This document shows positions 44,792 through 52,479 of a stretch of DNA of 64,000 nucleotides, in pieces. The DNA is from Pontivivens nitratireducens. GTDB taxonomy: Bacteria; Pseudomonadota; Alphaproteobacteria; Rhodobacterales; Rhodobacteraceae. Both the position numbers and the translations under genes were made by a program. The notes beneath the pieces were generated by a model. The model did no database searches. It had not been told where the DNA came from and was given only the letters and a program-made list of their open reading frames with translations. The stretch lies in assembly GCF_014235845.1 (NCBI RefSeq), contig NZ_JACJUQ010000003.1, positions 186,001-250,000 of the forward strand. The letters are read 5' to 3'. The stretch's first letter is position 1, and each line of letters begins with the position of its first letter.

Positions 44792-45808
44792 TCAGTCCCC
44801 GTCCATCGAGTTGAAACCGGCGGCGACGCCCAGACGTGGACCAAGCTCATCCCGCGCGAGGGTGCGGATCGCCTGCACGCCCTGTTCGATGACCTCGATC
44901 CGCAGGCGACCCTGCGCAGCCGAGACGCCTGAGAAGGTCGGATCATCCAGCCGCGCCAACCGCGTCTGGCTGTAGGCGAAGGCGGTGTTGAACTCCGAAG
45001 CGAGGTCCGTCCCCTCACCCGCCATGCGGATTGCAAGGTCGTTGAGCGCGTCCAGGCTCAGTTCCACATGCCGCGCTGAGCGGCCGGATCGCCATGCCTC
45101 GGCCCGGGTGGGGCGGGGGCGATCGAATGAGCCCATCGGACGGCTGAGACGTGTGTCCGCCGTGAATTCCAGCCCGGTGGTCAGGGATTTGAACAATTCG
45201 CGCAGCACCTCGTTTTCGGACCTGTAGGTGCCATCCGGCGCAGGGTTCAGCATCCGCGCGGCGTAATCCTCATGCCAGTCACGGGAAATGGCGGCTGTGG
45301 TCGCGGCGATATCCTGTGTGGCGGTGCGCACCAGTTGGCAGCGATAGGTCGCATCCCCCATGGTGGAGATCGCAGGATCGTAAAGCAGGAATTCCAGCGC
45401 GTAGAATCCCCGTGCCGCGATTGAAACGTCGGCATATTCCTCCGCAATGTTCGCGATCGGATCCTGATCCGCGATCAGTTCGGCCAGACGCTTCGGTGTC
45501 GCCCCCCGGCTGTCGGGCCAGAAGGCCAGCGCGAAGGCCCGGTCGTCCTGCTCCGTCGGGCCGAATCGCAGGTGGCTGGCCGCGACCCAGGCATCGAACG
45601 CCTCGCCGTAGGCCGTCCGCAGCGGGGGCGCGGTCGCCTCGCATGTTTCCTGCGCAATGTCGGCCAGATGATCCGAACGTTCGGCGAGCATCTCGAACCT
45701 GGGCAGGATGTGACTGTTCACCACATCCTCGACCATTGCGGCATCGTCCTGCGCGGCGAGGGCGGTCGGCAGGGTCAGTATCGTCAGGGCGGCAAGAATA
45801 CGAATCAT
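44792..45808 (-). CDS. Imelysin family periplasmic protein with altered signature
   Basis: A 338-residue protein with a signal peptide (residues 1-19). Imelysin/EfeO-type features are visible, including the helical repeats AYGEAFDAWVAASHLRFGP and the core GFYALEFLLYD (134-144). The usual GxHxxE motif, proposed to bind iron, has tyrosine in place of histidine (G-F-Y-A-L-E). Its start overlaps the stop of the di-heme gene (ATGA). It likely works with the other imelysin and the cytochrome in iron acquisition, perhaps as a structural or differently liganded partner. Confidence 0.85.
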   Translation of the reverse strand: MIRILAALTILTLPTALAAQDDAAMVEDVVNSHILPRFEMLAERSDHLADIAQETCEATAPPLRTAYGEAFDAWVAASHLRFGPTEQDDRAFALAFWPDSRGATPKRLAELIADQDPIANIAEEYADVSIAARGFYALEFLLYDPAISTMGDATYRCQLVRTATQDIAATTAAISRDWHEDYAARMLNPAPDGTYRSENEVLRELFKSLTTGLEFTADTRLSRPMGSFDRPRPTRAEAWRSGRSARHVELSLDALNDLAIRMAGEGTDLASEFNTAFAYSQTRLARLDDPTFSGVSAAQGRLRIEVIEQGVQAIRTLARDELGPRLGVAAGFNSMDGD

Positions 45809-47373
45809 AAGCTCTCCAGAAAGGCGATCAGCGCGGCGCGATCCTCGGTTGGCAGGGCGATGACGGCATCGCGCTGCGACGCGGCCTCCCCCCCGTGCCA
45901 CAGCACCGCTTCGAGCAGGGAGCGCGCACGTCCGTCGTGCAGGAAATAGGTATGGCCACTGACCTGTTGCGTCAAACCGATGCCCCACAGGGGGGGCGTG
46001 CGCCATTCCTGACCCGTTGCGCGACCCTCGGGCCGGTGATCGGCCAGGCCCTCGCCCATGTCGTGCAACAGCAGGTCGGTATACGGCCAGATCAACTGAA
46101 AGCTCTGCTCGGAGCGGTCGCGCAACCGGTGCGTCACGAAGGACGGCGTGTGGCAGGCGGTACAGCCGGTGGAATAGAACACCTCCTTGCCGCGCAGAAC
46201 CCGCGGGTCGTCCACATCGCGCCGCGCCGGAACGCCCAGATTGCGACTGTAGAAAGCGACCAGTTCCAGCCCCTCGGCGTCTACCTCGGTGCCGCGATCG
46301 TCGCCGTCGCCGTGAATGGCGTTGCGGCAATCGACCTGCGCGGGGGTGCATTCGCCCGCCGCCGCCGGAAAGATCGGGGTGGAGATGCCGATATCGCCCG
46401 CAAAGGCACCGGCGGATTGTTCCAGCACCGTCGGCTCAATCGCCTTCAGCCCGAACCGGCCCAGCATCGGTTCGTCGTGCACCAGGGACCAGACCACGTT
46501 GGGCCGCCCGGAAATGCCGTCATCGTTGGCGTCGTCGGGGTCGGCATTGGCCAGAATGTCCGCCGCCGGGATCGCCTCCAGCAGGCCCAGCCCGATCATC
46601 TGCGGCGCCAGGCGCGGGCTGAACATCGCGTCGGGGTGCAGCGGTCCATAGCCCAGATCGGCGGCGGTATAGGTCGGATGGCGCAGCGATGCCGTCTGAC
46701 CGTCGGGGAAGGTCACGGTTTCCTCTTGATAGCTGATGTCGAGGCGATATTCCGCGCGGTAGCCCTGCACCGCGAAATCCTGCAACTGCACGCCGTAATT
46801 GGGATCCGGGCTGGTGGCGATGTAGCCCTCGATCTGCGGTATCAGATCGTCCAGCGTGCCGGGGATCGACACGCGCAGGAACATCGAGATTGCGTTGCTG
46901 TCCTCCGCCTCGGGCGGGTGGCCGCGGCCGTCCTTGATGTGGCAGCGCTGGCACGAGCGTGCATTGTAAAGCGGCCCCAGCCCGTCCGAAGCGAGGGTGG
47001 AGGACGGCGCGGAGACCCACAACTTGCGAAACAGCCCGTTGCCAACCTTGAAGGTCAACTCATCCTCGAAGGTCAGATTGTCCGAGGGCTGCGAGAACGC
47101 GTCGGCTGTGCCCACCACCCGCACGGTCGCGGCCCCGGCGGACAACTGCTCGAACCGGGCGGGGGCGGTGAAATCGTCGGTCAGCGCCGTGACGCCGGCG
47201 ATCCGCGCGGTTTCCTCCGCCGTGCGGGGGATGACGTTCAGGTGCGGATCGCCCAGAGTGGCCCGGAAATCCTCAGCCTGAATGGCCGGGGAATTATCAG
47301 CCTGAATAGCGGAGCCAGCCAGCAGCGTAAGGCCGAGCGTCAACATGGCGTGGCGCGATGATCTGTTGAGCAT
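45805..47373 (-). CDS. Di-heme cytochrome c oxidoreductase (DUF1111/DHOR family)
   Basis: A 522-residue exported protein with a signal peptide (to ~residue 25) and two c-type heme sites: CQRCH at 141-145 and CTACH at 405-409. The family (DHOR, CxxCH thiol oxidoreductase-like) sits with imelysins and DUF1513 genes and may oxidise or reduce iron outside the cell; this role is inferred. Its stop overlaps the next imelysin start (ATGA). ATG 47373 gives a normal signal; an internal ATG at 47346 would shorten the n-region. Confidence 0.88.
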   Translation of the reverse strand: MLNRSSRHAMLTLGLTLLAGSAIQADNSPAIQAEDFRATLGDPHLNVIPRTAEETARIAGVTALTDDFTAPARFEQLSAGAATVRVVGTADAFSQPSDNLTFEDELTFKVGNGLFRKLWVSAPSSTLASDGLGPLYNARSCQRCHIKDGRGHPPEAEDSNAISMFLRVSIPGTLDDLIPQIEGYIATSPDPNYGVQLQDFAVQGYRAEYRLDISYQEETVTFPDGQTASLRHPTYTAADLGYGPLHPDAMFSPRLAPQMIGLGLLEAIPAADILANADPDDANDDGISGRPNVVWSLVHDEPMLGRFGLKAIEPTVLEQSAGAFAGDIGISTPIFPAAAGECTPAQVDCRNAIHGDGDDRGTEVDAEGLELVAFYSRNLGVPARRDVDDPRVLRGKEVFYSTGCTACHTPSFVTHRLRDRSEQSFQLIWPYTDLLLHDMGEGLADHRPEGRATGQEWRTPPLWGIGLTQQVSGHTYFLHDGRARSLLEAVLWHGGEAASQRDAVIALPTEDRAALIAFLESL

Positions 47374-47397
47374 TCCGTGTCCCGCTACGAAGGATAC

Positions 47398-47464
47398 GGG
47401 CGGTTCGCAATCGAACCGCCCTGATGTTCAGGCGAAGCCCGGCCACCGCGATGTGCGGCCGGGC
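47398..47464 (-). promoter_or_regulatory. Two strong hairpins between the two halves of the iron operon
   Basis: GGGCGGTTCG (47398-47407) pairs perfectly with CGAACCGCCC (47412-47421) around a four-base loop, and GCCCGGCC (47437-47444) pairs with GGCCGGGC (47457-47464). Both lie in the 98-base gap after the first imelysin gene. The second is followed on the minus strand by TTCGCC, so partial termination or mRNA processing is possible. Confidence 0.6.
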
Positions 47465-47471
47465 ATATGCT

Positions 47472-48734
47472 TTATTGGAAGACCGCGTTCGGATCGTCCA
47501 GACTGTCCGAACCTTCGATGGCGATCTGGTCCAGTTCCAGCGCCGTCACGACACGTTCGATGGATCGGGTCTGATCTATCAACCCCTCGACGCCGCCCAT
47601 GATCAGGTCCTCACCAGCGGAGTTGCCGCGCTCCAGCATCTGATCGTAGGCAAAGCCTGCCTCGGCGGTGGTCTTGATCCGGCCCAGTGCCATCATGGTG
47701 GTGTTCAGCCTGGTCAGCATCTCACGGTCCAGCTCCGGGTTGGTTTCGGCCACCAGATCGGACAGCGAGGCACCTGACACCAGCGTGCCGTCGATGCGGA
47801 TATATTCGCCCATATATGCGCTCTGCACGCCCAGACCGTCATAGTAGTGATCGTTATGCGTGTTGTCCGCGAAGCAGGAATGCTCCTCCTCGGGGTCGTT
47901 CAACATCAGGCCGAGGCGCATCCGCTCACCTGCCTGCTCGCCATAGGACAGCGATCCCATGCCGGTCAGGATGGTGGACAGGCCGGAGGTCTCATCACTC
48001 AGCACCTCAGTACGGGCGGCACCGCCGTCGGCCCATTGCGCGGCCATCCATTCAAGGTCGGAGACCAGCAGATCGGTCGCGGCCTTCAGATACGCGCCCC
48101 GGCGGTCGCAATTGCCGTTGGTGCAGTCATCGCCGGTCGCGTAGTCGGTCCAGGCGCGGTTTCCGGCCCCGGCCTCGTGCCCGTTCAGATCCTGCCCCCA
48201 CAGCAGAAATTCGATCGCGTGATAGCCTGTGGCCACGTTCGATTCGATGCCGTCGGCCTCGCGCAAGGTCTCGCTCAGCAGTTCGGGCGTGATGGCGCTG
48301 GCATCGACCTGCGTGCCGGAGAGGGTGAATTCGGGGCTGGCGATGACGTTCAGTGCCGCGAAGGCGTTTTCATCGGTCGGCCCGCCATAGGTGGCATCGA
48401 CGTAATCGATCAGGCCTTCGTCGAGCGGCCAGGCGTTCACCTTGCCCTCCCAATCATCCACGATCGCGTTGCCGAAGCGGTAAACCTCGGTCTGCTGATA
48501 GGGCACACGCGCGGCAAGCCACGCGTCCTTCGCGGTCTGAAGCGCCGGGGCCGACGGGTTCGCGATCAGCGCATCGACCGCCGATTGCAGGCGCTGCGCG
48601 GCGATCAGGCTGTCCTCGTACTTCGCTGCCGCGATATCGGCATATGTGTCGAGTACATCGGCCCTTTCAACGGCCAGCGCGGGAGAGGCGAGGGCGAGGC
48701 AGATCCCGGTCGGGATCAGATAACTGCGTTTCAT
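47472..48734 (-). CDS. Imelysin family (IrpA-like) iron-regulated protein
   Basis: A 420-residue exported protein; signal peptide residues 1-21 (ALA). It carries the canonical imelysin GxHxxE motif as GYHAIEFLLWG at 170-180 and the typical acidic repeats LNTTMMALGRI and QSAYMGEYIRIDG. IrpA/imelysin proteins are outer-surface or periplasmic iron-regulated proteins needed for iron uptake. An AGGA precedes the ATG. Hairpins separate it from the downstream cytochrome gene. Confidence 0.9.
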   Translation of the reverse strand: MKRSYLIPTGICLALASPALAVERADVLDTYADIAAAKYEDSLIAAQRLQSAVDALIANPSAPALQTAKDAWLAARVPYQQTEVYRFGNAIVDDWEGKVNAWPLDEGLIDYVDATYGGPTDENAFAALNVIASPEFTLSGTQVDASAITPELLSETLREADGIESNVATGYHAIEFLLWGQDLNGHEAGAGNRAWTDYATGDDCTNGNCDRRGAYLKAATDLLVSDLEWMAAQWADGGAARTEVLSDETSGLSTILTGMGSLSYGEQAGERMRLGLMLNDPEEEHSCFADNTHNDHYYDGLGVQSAYMGEYIRIDGTLVSGASLSDLVAETNPELDREMLTRLNTTMMALGRIKTTAEAGFAYDQMLERGNSAGEDLIMGGVEGLIDQTRSIERVVTALELDQIAIEGSDSLDDPNAVFQ

Positions 48735-48761
48735 AGGCTTTCCTGTCAGTGGGATGTCGTT

Positions 48762-49247
48762 TCAGTGGAATGTAGGTGGCTGAATGTCCGTCTGCGCCAC
48801 CTCACGCGGGGCGCTCAGATGCATCCGCCTGAGCGCCAGTCCGAAATCGGTGGCGAGCGCGGTAACGAGGGGCGCCATGTCTGGCCGCACCAGAAGGGTG
48901 GCGATCAACATCGCGTCGTCGCGGTCCCCCTCCGCCGCCGTGGCGATGAAATTGGCAAAGCACGATTCATCGGCGCCCAGGCACTGACAGCCCACCGTGT
49001 GCAGCATCAGCGGACGGCGACCGTGGCGGGTGCACAAACCGCAAAGCTGTCCGAACGTGTCCAGAAGGCGACCGCCATTTGCGGGGCCGAAGCACCGCTC
49101 GAAATCGCCAGACACGCAGGTTCGGCTCTCATCCCCGTCGGACCAGAGGCGCAGGTAGAGGACGCTTGCCGCCTCGATGCCGCCAAGCTCGGTGATGTAG
49201 CCGACAGGCGCGCCGCCGCGCCGCGCATGTGAAACGTCATGGGTCAT
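48762..49247 (-). CDS. Cys-rich conserved hypothetical in the iron operon
   Basis: A 161-residue protein of unrecognised family, translationally coupled to hemP (ATGA). Seven cysteines cluster in the central region: RTCVSGDFERCF, LCGLCTRHGR and VGCQCLGADESC, an arrangement suited to metal or Fe-S binding, including CxxC and CxC pairs. No signal peptide or membrane helix is visible, so it should be cytoplasmic. Position between hemP and the imelysin points to iron or heme handling, possibly a sensor or chaperone. Function is not assigned. Confidence 0.8.
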   Translation of the reverse strand: MTHDVSHARRGGAPVGYITELGGIEAASVLYLRLWSDGDESRTCVSGDFERCFGPANGGRLLDTFGQLCGLCTRHGRRPLMLHTVGCQCLGADESCFANFIATAAEGDRDDAMLIATLLVRPDMAPLVTALATDFGLALRRMHLSAPREVAQTDIQPPTFH

Positions 49248-49408
49248 TTGGTCAGGATCAGTTTTCCGGCCCGCGTGATCCGCAGGGTGTAGACCTGATC
49301 GCCCAGAACGATCTGCGCCTGGTCGCGGCCCTCGGTCAGATCTGTCGCGGCATAAGTGGGCAGAGCATTGGGCACGGTCTGTTTCGGGGGGATCGCATGA
49401 AAGGACAT
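49244..49408 (-). CDS. hemP: Hemin uptake protein HemP
   Basis: A 54-residue HemP-type protein ending LRITRAGKLILTK, the family's hallmark (small beta structure). HemP-like proteins are found with heme/iron uptake genes and in some species regulate their expression. ATG 49408 gives the usual length; a 12-codon extension to 49444 is unsupported. It is the first gene of the leftward iron run. No clear Irr (TTTAGAANNNTTCTAAA) or Fur box was found upstream. Confidence 0.88.
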   Translation of the reverse strand: MSFHAIPPKQTVPNALPTYAATDLTEGRDQAQIVLGDQVYTLRITRAGKLILTK

Positions 49409-49695
49409 TACAGCCACCCCCCGGTTCTGCCTGCATTTCGGCAAGTGGAAAGCTGTGGTGCGTTCCTGTGAGTGGTCTTCGAGCGTTCGATCAGCGGCCG
49501 CATCAGGGGTTCCCTCGCATCTGATGATTTTCGGGCTTCTCTGGCGCGAGGCCTGAGTGGCTGGACTGCGGTGAAGTTGAGTGATTTGCTCGGATATGTC
49601 AACCCGACAATTTCAGTCGGGAAAGAGAGGCCGTATGTCCGCTCTGCCACTTCTGCCGAAAAGCAGTATCGATGTGAGGTAGCACTTCGGAAAAT
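49409..49695. other. Gap upstream of hemP
   Basis: These 287 bases have no recognisable gene. A TTGACA (minus strand, 49602-49597) could be a -35 box for hemP, but no good -10 lies at normal spacing. CCCGAC-N7-GTCGGG at 49603-49621 is a small inverted repeat beside it. Confidence 0.35.
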
Positions 49696-50235
49696 TCACA
49701 AGCTCAGCTGTGTGGCTATGAAATTGGCGCGCTGCTCAATGTCGACGAGCGGAAGCTCCGTGATCTCGTATTCGAGCGCGGCGTAGGTTTTGCGCATGAT
49801 CGCACAGGTTGCTTCGGCTTCGGCACTGTTCTGCTTGCGCTCCGCGTCCTGCGTAAAAATGTCATCCCAGTAAGGCGCCAGAAAGACGCGACGGTTGTAG
49901 CGGGTCGCTCTGGCCGCTGCGATGACGTGGGGCGGCACGGGGAGGGCGCAGAGCGTCAGGTAGCCCAGGATGTCGGGAATGCCGCGATCGAAGATTACGG
50001 GGCCTGGAATGGCCTCAGCGGAACTATAGGCGCGAAGGTCGCGCGCCAGCATCCTCTCGGCGTAAGCGGCGCGGTCCGCCCAGGGCAGGGCGCTGCCGGC
50101 GTTATCTCTCTCCTCGCGGATGATCGCGCGGCCGGATTCAGGGATCGTGTGGAAGCCGCGGCGGGCGAGCTCTGTGATCAAGCTGGTCTTGCCCGCACCG
50201 GGGCCACCCGTCACGACAAAGAAATGGTCGCTCAT
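49696..50235 (-). CDS. P-loop AAA ATPase/kinase-like protein (AAA_28-type)
   Basis: A 179-residue single-domain P-loop protein with Walker A GGPGAGKTS near residue 10, a conserved ESGRAIIREE stretch, and FDRGIPDILGYL, which resembles the lid/substrate region of nucleotide- or sugar-kinase-like ATPases (AAA_28). The substrate is unknown. The start at 50235 is chosen because GAGGA is at proper spacing; ATG 50241 is possible. It stands alone on the 3' side of tRNA-Ala, somewhat less GC-rich than the neighbours. Confidence 0.8.
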   Translation of the reverse strand: MSDHFFVVTGGPGAGKTSLITELARRGFHTIPESGRAIIREERDNAGSALPWADRAAYAERMLARDLRAYSSAEAIPGPVIFDRGIPDILGYLTLCALPVPPHVIAAARATRYNRRVFLAPYWDDIFTQDAERKQNSAEAEATCAIMRKTYAALEYEITELPLVDIEQRANFIATQLSL

Positions 50236-50399
50236 GGGCATCCTCGGGTTTGACAGGGGGGAAGAACTGCGAAGCGATCAGCTGCAATGGGCGTGGATCG
50301 AGGCAGCATGAGATTTTTCAGGTAAACAGCACCCGTCGGCGCGGCAGAGGCAAGGCACCTGATGATAAAAGCAGAACTATCTGATGCTTTTAGGGGTTT

Positions 50400-50475
50400 T
50401 GGTGGAGCCTAGGGGGATCGAACCCCTGACCTCCTGCATGCCATGCAGGCGCTCTCCCAGCTGAGCTAAGGCCCC
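50400..50475 (-). tRNA. tRNA-Ala (GGC anticodon)
   Basis: The minus strand gives a 76-base tRNA: GGGGCCT pairs with AGGCTCC (one G-U), discriminator A and encoded CCA. The D arm has TAGCTCAGCTGGGAGAGC, the anticodon arm CCTGCATGGCATGCAGG shows anticodon GGC, and the T arm has AGGGGTTCGATCCCCCT. GGC reads GCC/GCU alanine codons. Confidence 0.97.
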
Positions 50476-50594
50476 GAACCGCTTGCGCGATACCGGCGGA
50501 TGTCTAGGCCGACTGCGGGTATCGCGCAAGTGTAAAATACGACATTCGTCTTCGCTAAATTCTATGGCCCGCACACAGTGAAGACTCAGGTGCC

Positions 50595-50742
50595 TTCGCG
50601 GTGGCGAAGATCAACTCCCACCGCGATAGCGAAAATCAACTCCCACCGCGGTAGCGAAGATCAACTCCCACCGCGGCAGCGAAGATCAACTCCCACCGCG
50701 GCAGCGAGAATCAATCCGCATCGCGGTAGCGAAAATCAATCG
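50595..50742. repeat. 25-bp tandem repeat array (minisatellite)
   Basis: Five full copies of a 25-base unit start at 50610, 50635, 50660, 50685 and 50710, flanked by partial copies at 50595 and 50735. The core is ACCGCGGTAGCGAAG with variants (GATAGCGAAA, GGCAGCGAAG). The last copies are the most diverged. The array ends over the stop codon of the TIGR02300 gene (50736-50738), so it forms that transcript's 3' region. The units hold the palindrome CCGCGG. There are no unique spacers, so it is not a CRISPR array. Confidence 0.9.
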
Positions 50743-51068
50743 TCGTCGTTGTCGTTCGCCTTCTCGGCGATCTCATCCAGCGAGACGTCGTCATCATCGT
50801 CGTCCAGAACGGTATCGTCATCCGCTTCCAGATCGGCATCATCGTCATCGTCCAGCACGTCATCGACGACCTCTTCGGCCGCGGCGGCCTTGGCCTTTTC
50901 CTTCTTCGCAGCCTCGGCGCGCGCGCCTTTGGACTTGGTCAGGGTAAAGGCCGACAACTCATGCACCGTACCGCAGTTCGGGCAGGTCGTCGGATCGTTG
51001 TTCAAATCGTAGAAGCGTGTCGTGCAGCTAGGGCAGAGACGTTTCGTGCCCCATTCCGGTTCCGGCAT
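50736..51068 (-). CDS. TIGR02300 family zinc-ribbon protein
   Basis: A 110-residue protein beginning MPEPEWGTKRLCPSC, with a four-cysteine zinc ribbon (CPSC..CPNC) around TRFYDLNNDP, followed by a Lys/Ala linker and a very acidic Asp-rich tail. This is the alphaproteobacterial TIGR02300 family of unknown function. ATG 51068 matches the family start. The gene's stop lies in the tandem repeat array, so its 3' end may have been modified by repeat expansion. Confidence 0.88.
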   Translation of the reverse strand: MPEPEWGTKRLCPSCTTRFYDLNNDPTTCPNCGTVHELSAFTLTKSKGARAEAAKKEKAKAAAAEEVVDDVLDDDDDADLEADDDTVLDDDDDDVSLDEIAEKANDNDDD

Positions 51069-51227
51069 CTGACTTCCCTCATTCTCATGTATCCAAAGCG
51101 GTGCCGTGCCATAGGCCCGGCCTGATGTCAAAGGCTTTGGTCCCCACACAGGGCAGCTATGTGTTGCAATGCGGTGAAATTCCGCGCACCTTCGCAGATG
51201 CAAACAAAAAATGATGAGGGACAGGCG

Positions 51228-52472
51228 ATGCTATATCACGCTTATGAGTACACGCACGCCGCGATGGGCCCCATGCGACAGGCCGCGCGCATGGGCCAGC
51301 AGATGCTGACATCGCCTTTCAATCCCATGGTCAGCACCTATCAGGCCCGTGCGACCGCCGCCGCGTGTGAGATGTTCATCAATGCGACGCGACGTTACGG
51401 AAAACCCGAATTCGGGATCGATACGGTCGAGTTGAACGGCAAGACCCTGGACGTGGTCGAGTCGGTTCCGTTCGCATTGCCGTTTTGCGACTTGCTGCAC
51501 ATGAGCAAGCCTGACGCGCCTGCGGATCAGACTCCGGTGCTGATCGTGGCGCCCATGTCGGGCCATTATGCGACCCTGCTGCGCGGCACCGTGCGCCAGA
51601 TGCTGCCCGATCACGACGTCTATGTCACCGATTGGGTGGACGCACGCGACGTGCCATTGAGCGAGGGACGCTTCGATCTGGATGACTATACCGACTATGT
51701 GATGGAGCAGTGCCGCTATATCGCCAAGGTCACGGGTGAGCGTCCTGCCGTTCTGGCCGTATGCCAACCCGGTGTTCCGGTTCTGGTCGCGGCCTCCCTG
51801 ATGGCGGAGGATGGCGACCCCGCGCGCCCGGCCTCGGTTACGCTGATGGGATCCCCGATCGACGTGACGAAGAACCCCAAGCAGCCCAACGAACTGGCCA
51901 CCGGCCGGCCGCTCAGCTGGTTCGAGAACAACGTCATCGTCACGGTGCCGTTTCCCAACAAGGGATACATGCGTCGCGTCTATCCAGGTTTCCTGCAATT
52001 GTCGGGCTTCATGTCGATGAACATGGACCGCCATGTCGATGCCCACGTCAAACAGTTCCGCAACCTGATCAAGGGCGACGGGGACAGTGCCGAACAGCAC
52101 CGCACCTTCTATGACGAATACAATGCCGTGATGGACATGACGGCGGAGTTCTACCTTCAGACCATCGAGAGGGTGTTCCAGAAGGGCCTGCTGGCGACGG
52201 GCGAGTACATGTACCGCGACCGTCTGGTGGAGCCATCTGCGATCACCGACATCGCCCTGATGACCATCGAGGGTGAGATGGACGACATCACAGGTCTGGG
52301 TCAGACGGAGGCGGCACATACGCTCGCCACCAATCTGCCGGATGACAAGCGGGCGCATTATGTGCAGGCCAAGGTCGGGCATTACGGCGTGTTCAACGGA
52401 TCGCGCTGGCGCCAGTTCATTCAACCCAAGGTCGCGGAATTCATGCAGGCGCAGCGCGCTCCGTTCGCCTGA
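51228..52472 (+). CDS. phaZ: Intracellular polyhydroxyalkanoate depolymerase
   Basis: A 414-residue PhaZ that mobilises stored poly-3-hydroxybutyrate. The N-terminal YHAYEYTHAAMGPMRQAA region is characteristic. The catalytic nucleophile is C179 in AVCQPGVPV (intracellular PhaZ use Cys for Ser); Asp in GEMDDITG and His in GHYGVFNG complete the triad. GAGG precedes the ATG by about 9 bases; the frame extends upstream to 51159 without support. It is unlinked to phaC. The next gene follows after 7 bases. Confidence 0.94.
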   Translation: MLYHAYEYTHAAMGPMRQAARMGQQMLTSPFNPMVSTYQARATAAACEMFINATRRYGKPEFGIDTVELNGKTLDVVESVPFALPFCDLLHMSKPDAPADQTPVLIVAPMSGHYATLLRGTVRQMLPDHDVYVTDWVDARDVPLSEGRFDLDDYTDYVMEQCRYIAKVTGERPAVLAVCQPGVPVLVAASLMAEDGDPARPASVTLMGSPIDVTKNPKQPNELATGRPLSWFENNVIVTVPFPNKGYMRRVYPGFLQLSGFMSMNMDRHVDAHVKQFRNLIKGDGDSAEQHRTFYDEYNAVMDMTAEFYLQTIERVFQKGLLATGEYMYRDRLVEPSAITDIALMTIEGEMDDITGLGQTEAAHTLATNLPDDKRAHYVQAKVGHYGVFNGSRWRQFIQPKVAEFMQAQRAPFA

Positions 52473-52479
52473 GATCGCG

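Noticed and set aside
49409-49695. Irr/Fur/RirA operator upstream of hemP
   Set aside because: No sequence close to TTTAGAANNNTTCTAAA, a Fur box or TGANNATNNNTCA-like palindrome was seen; iron control is likely but not supported by a site here.
50595-50742. CRISPR array
   Set aside because: The repeats are directly adjacent without unique spacers and no cas genes are near.
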